Source: Firmicutes bacterium HGW-Firmicutes-9 (GTDB taxonomy: Bacteria; Bacillota; Clostridia; Christensenellales; CAG-138). Taken from it: 64,000 nucleotides of DNA. The position numbers were made by a program, and so were the translations under genes. The notes beneath the pieces were generated by a model. That model was not told the origin of the DNA, ran no database searches, and saw nothing but the letters and a program-made list of their open reading frames with translations. Positions 63,480 through 64,000 of the stretch are shown here, piece by piece (the first letter of the stretch is position 1; every line of letters begins with the position of its first letter). Where the stretch lies: positions 486,089 through 550,088 of the forward strand of contig PGZM01000001.1 of NCBI GenBank assembly GCA_002841395.1, given 5' to 3'.

Positions 63480-64000
63480 TTAGTTAAAAACTCCTCTGGC
63501 ATAGTTTACGGAAGAAAGCTGTTGCAGAATCGTCTCTGTCGTTTCAACCTTGGCAAAAGTACCATCCAGCGCGGCCATCATCGTCTGATGAACCGTATTT
63601 GCGGGGATCTGCGTGCTTCTCCAGTTCAAGTCTTTTGTCGTGCAAGCATCCTCTGCCAGTAACACATCGAAGTGCAATCGTTTTGCAGCCCGAATGGATG
63701 TATCGATGCACATATGGCTCATCATTCCGCAAATCACGAGGGTGTCGATCTGCTTGGCACGCAGCGCCTGTTCCAACCCCGTATCCCAGAACGCATCCGG
63801 ATAATGCTTCACAAATACCGGTTCGCTGGGGAGGGGAGAAACCAACGGGTGGATTTCGATTCCTTCGGTATTCGGCCGGAAGAAATCGGCTTTCTCGTTC
63901 TTACTGACATGCTGGATGTGAAAAACATCCATATCGTTCTGCCGGAAATACGCCAGCAGTACCTTTGCATGTTCGGCAGCGATCACCGGCAAATACAGCT
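63480..64000 (-). CDS. isochorismatase-family cysteine hydrolase, 5' end outside the window
   Basis: The frame is open to the right edge of the window, so the N-terminus is missing; the visible part is about 173 residues. The catalytic Cys lies in VICGMMSHMCIDTSIRAA, with HYPDAFWDTGLEQ as the preceding Lys segment and LLAEDACTTKDL after it. Nicotinamidase and isochorismatase-like hydrolases share this pattern. The start and the catalytic Asp are beyond the window, so activity cannot be judged. Confidence 0.88.
   Translation of the reverse strand, partial: LYLPVIAAEHAKVLLAYFRQNDMDVFHIQHVSKNEKADFFRPNTEGIEIHPLVSPLPSEPVFVKHYPDAFWDTGLEQALRAKQIDTLVICGMMSHMCIDTSIRAAKRLHFDVLLAEDACTTKDLNWRSTQIPANTVHQTMMAALDGTFAKVETTETILQQLSSVNYARGVFN

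Overview
The window looks like chromosomal DNA of an anaerobic, Gram-positive member of the Clostridia. GC content is medium-high (mid-50s percent by eye). Supporting genes are a CdaR/YbbR protein, a YtvI-like permease, NrdR, pyruvate phosphate dikinase, a CD1871A-type CXXC mini-protein, a BMP-type nucleoside importer and an AmmeMemoRadiSam locus. Many lipoproteins carry Thr/Pro-rich linkers. The Christensenellales or a nearby uncultured order would fit, but this is inferred from gene content, not from a search. No rRNA, tRNA, CRISPR array, prophage or insertion sequence was recognised. Family names rest on motifs read directly and on recall; no database was searched.

Left part (1-21.8 kb). 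The 3' part of cdaR and an FAD-dependent oxidoreductase are followed by a YtvI-like permease that diverges from free-methionine-sulfoxide reductase and mntP. Next come an autoregulated MerR/TipAS gene, an HD hydrolase-nitroreductase pair, a phosphoesterase and a large secreted Ig-like/SH3 protein. A DUF2804-MFS operon diverges from a three-gene redox cassette (TlpA-like lipoprotein, 47-residue CXXC protein, polyferredoxin). Then follow a ComEC-like metallo-hydrolase with a C-terminal beta domain, a threonine-aldolase-like enzyme, an unknown membrane protein, the rplM-rpsI operon with a decayed tandem terminator repeat, and a glycosyltransferase.

Middle part (22-41.7 kb). A nucleotide and nucleoside scavenging region holds a secreted 5'-nucleotidase, a deoxyribosyltransferase-like protein, thymidine kinase and a four-gene BMP/ABC importer. 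It is followed by rpsU, nrdR, pgeF, a PrsA-like foldase, a 29-residue membrane peptide, ppdK, a VanY-like peptidase, the fused AmmeMemo protein with its radical SAM partner, and a DUF937 protein with a lysine-rich tail.

Right part (41.7-64 kb). This is an accessory stretch, mostly on the minus strand: five GNAT acetyltransferases, two VOC proteins, two alpha/beta hydrolases, two GGDEF proteins, DUF1697, DUF7000 and DUF1801 proteins, a PLP decarboxylase, a GH16 glucanase, a Rieske oxygenase, a broken glycosyltransferase, an oxidoreductase and a partial isochorismatase. Two TetR units have readable operators. One is a TetR-hydrolase operon. The other is a TetR gene diverging from a flavodoxin/FMN-binding operon through three CTAAC-N3-GTTAG sites.

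Most transcription units end in strong hairpins and many promoters match the sigma-A consensus, so unit boundaries are unusually readable. No wholly new system could be proven. The best leads are the TetR/flavin regulon, the redox cassette, the AmmeMemoRadiSam promoter, the decaying terminator repeat and an unexplained 22-bp perfect palindrome.
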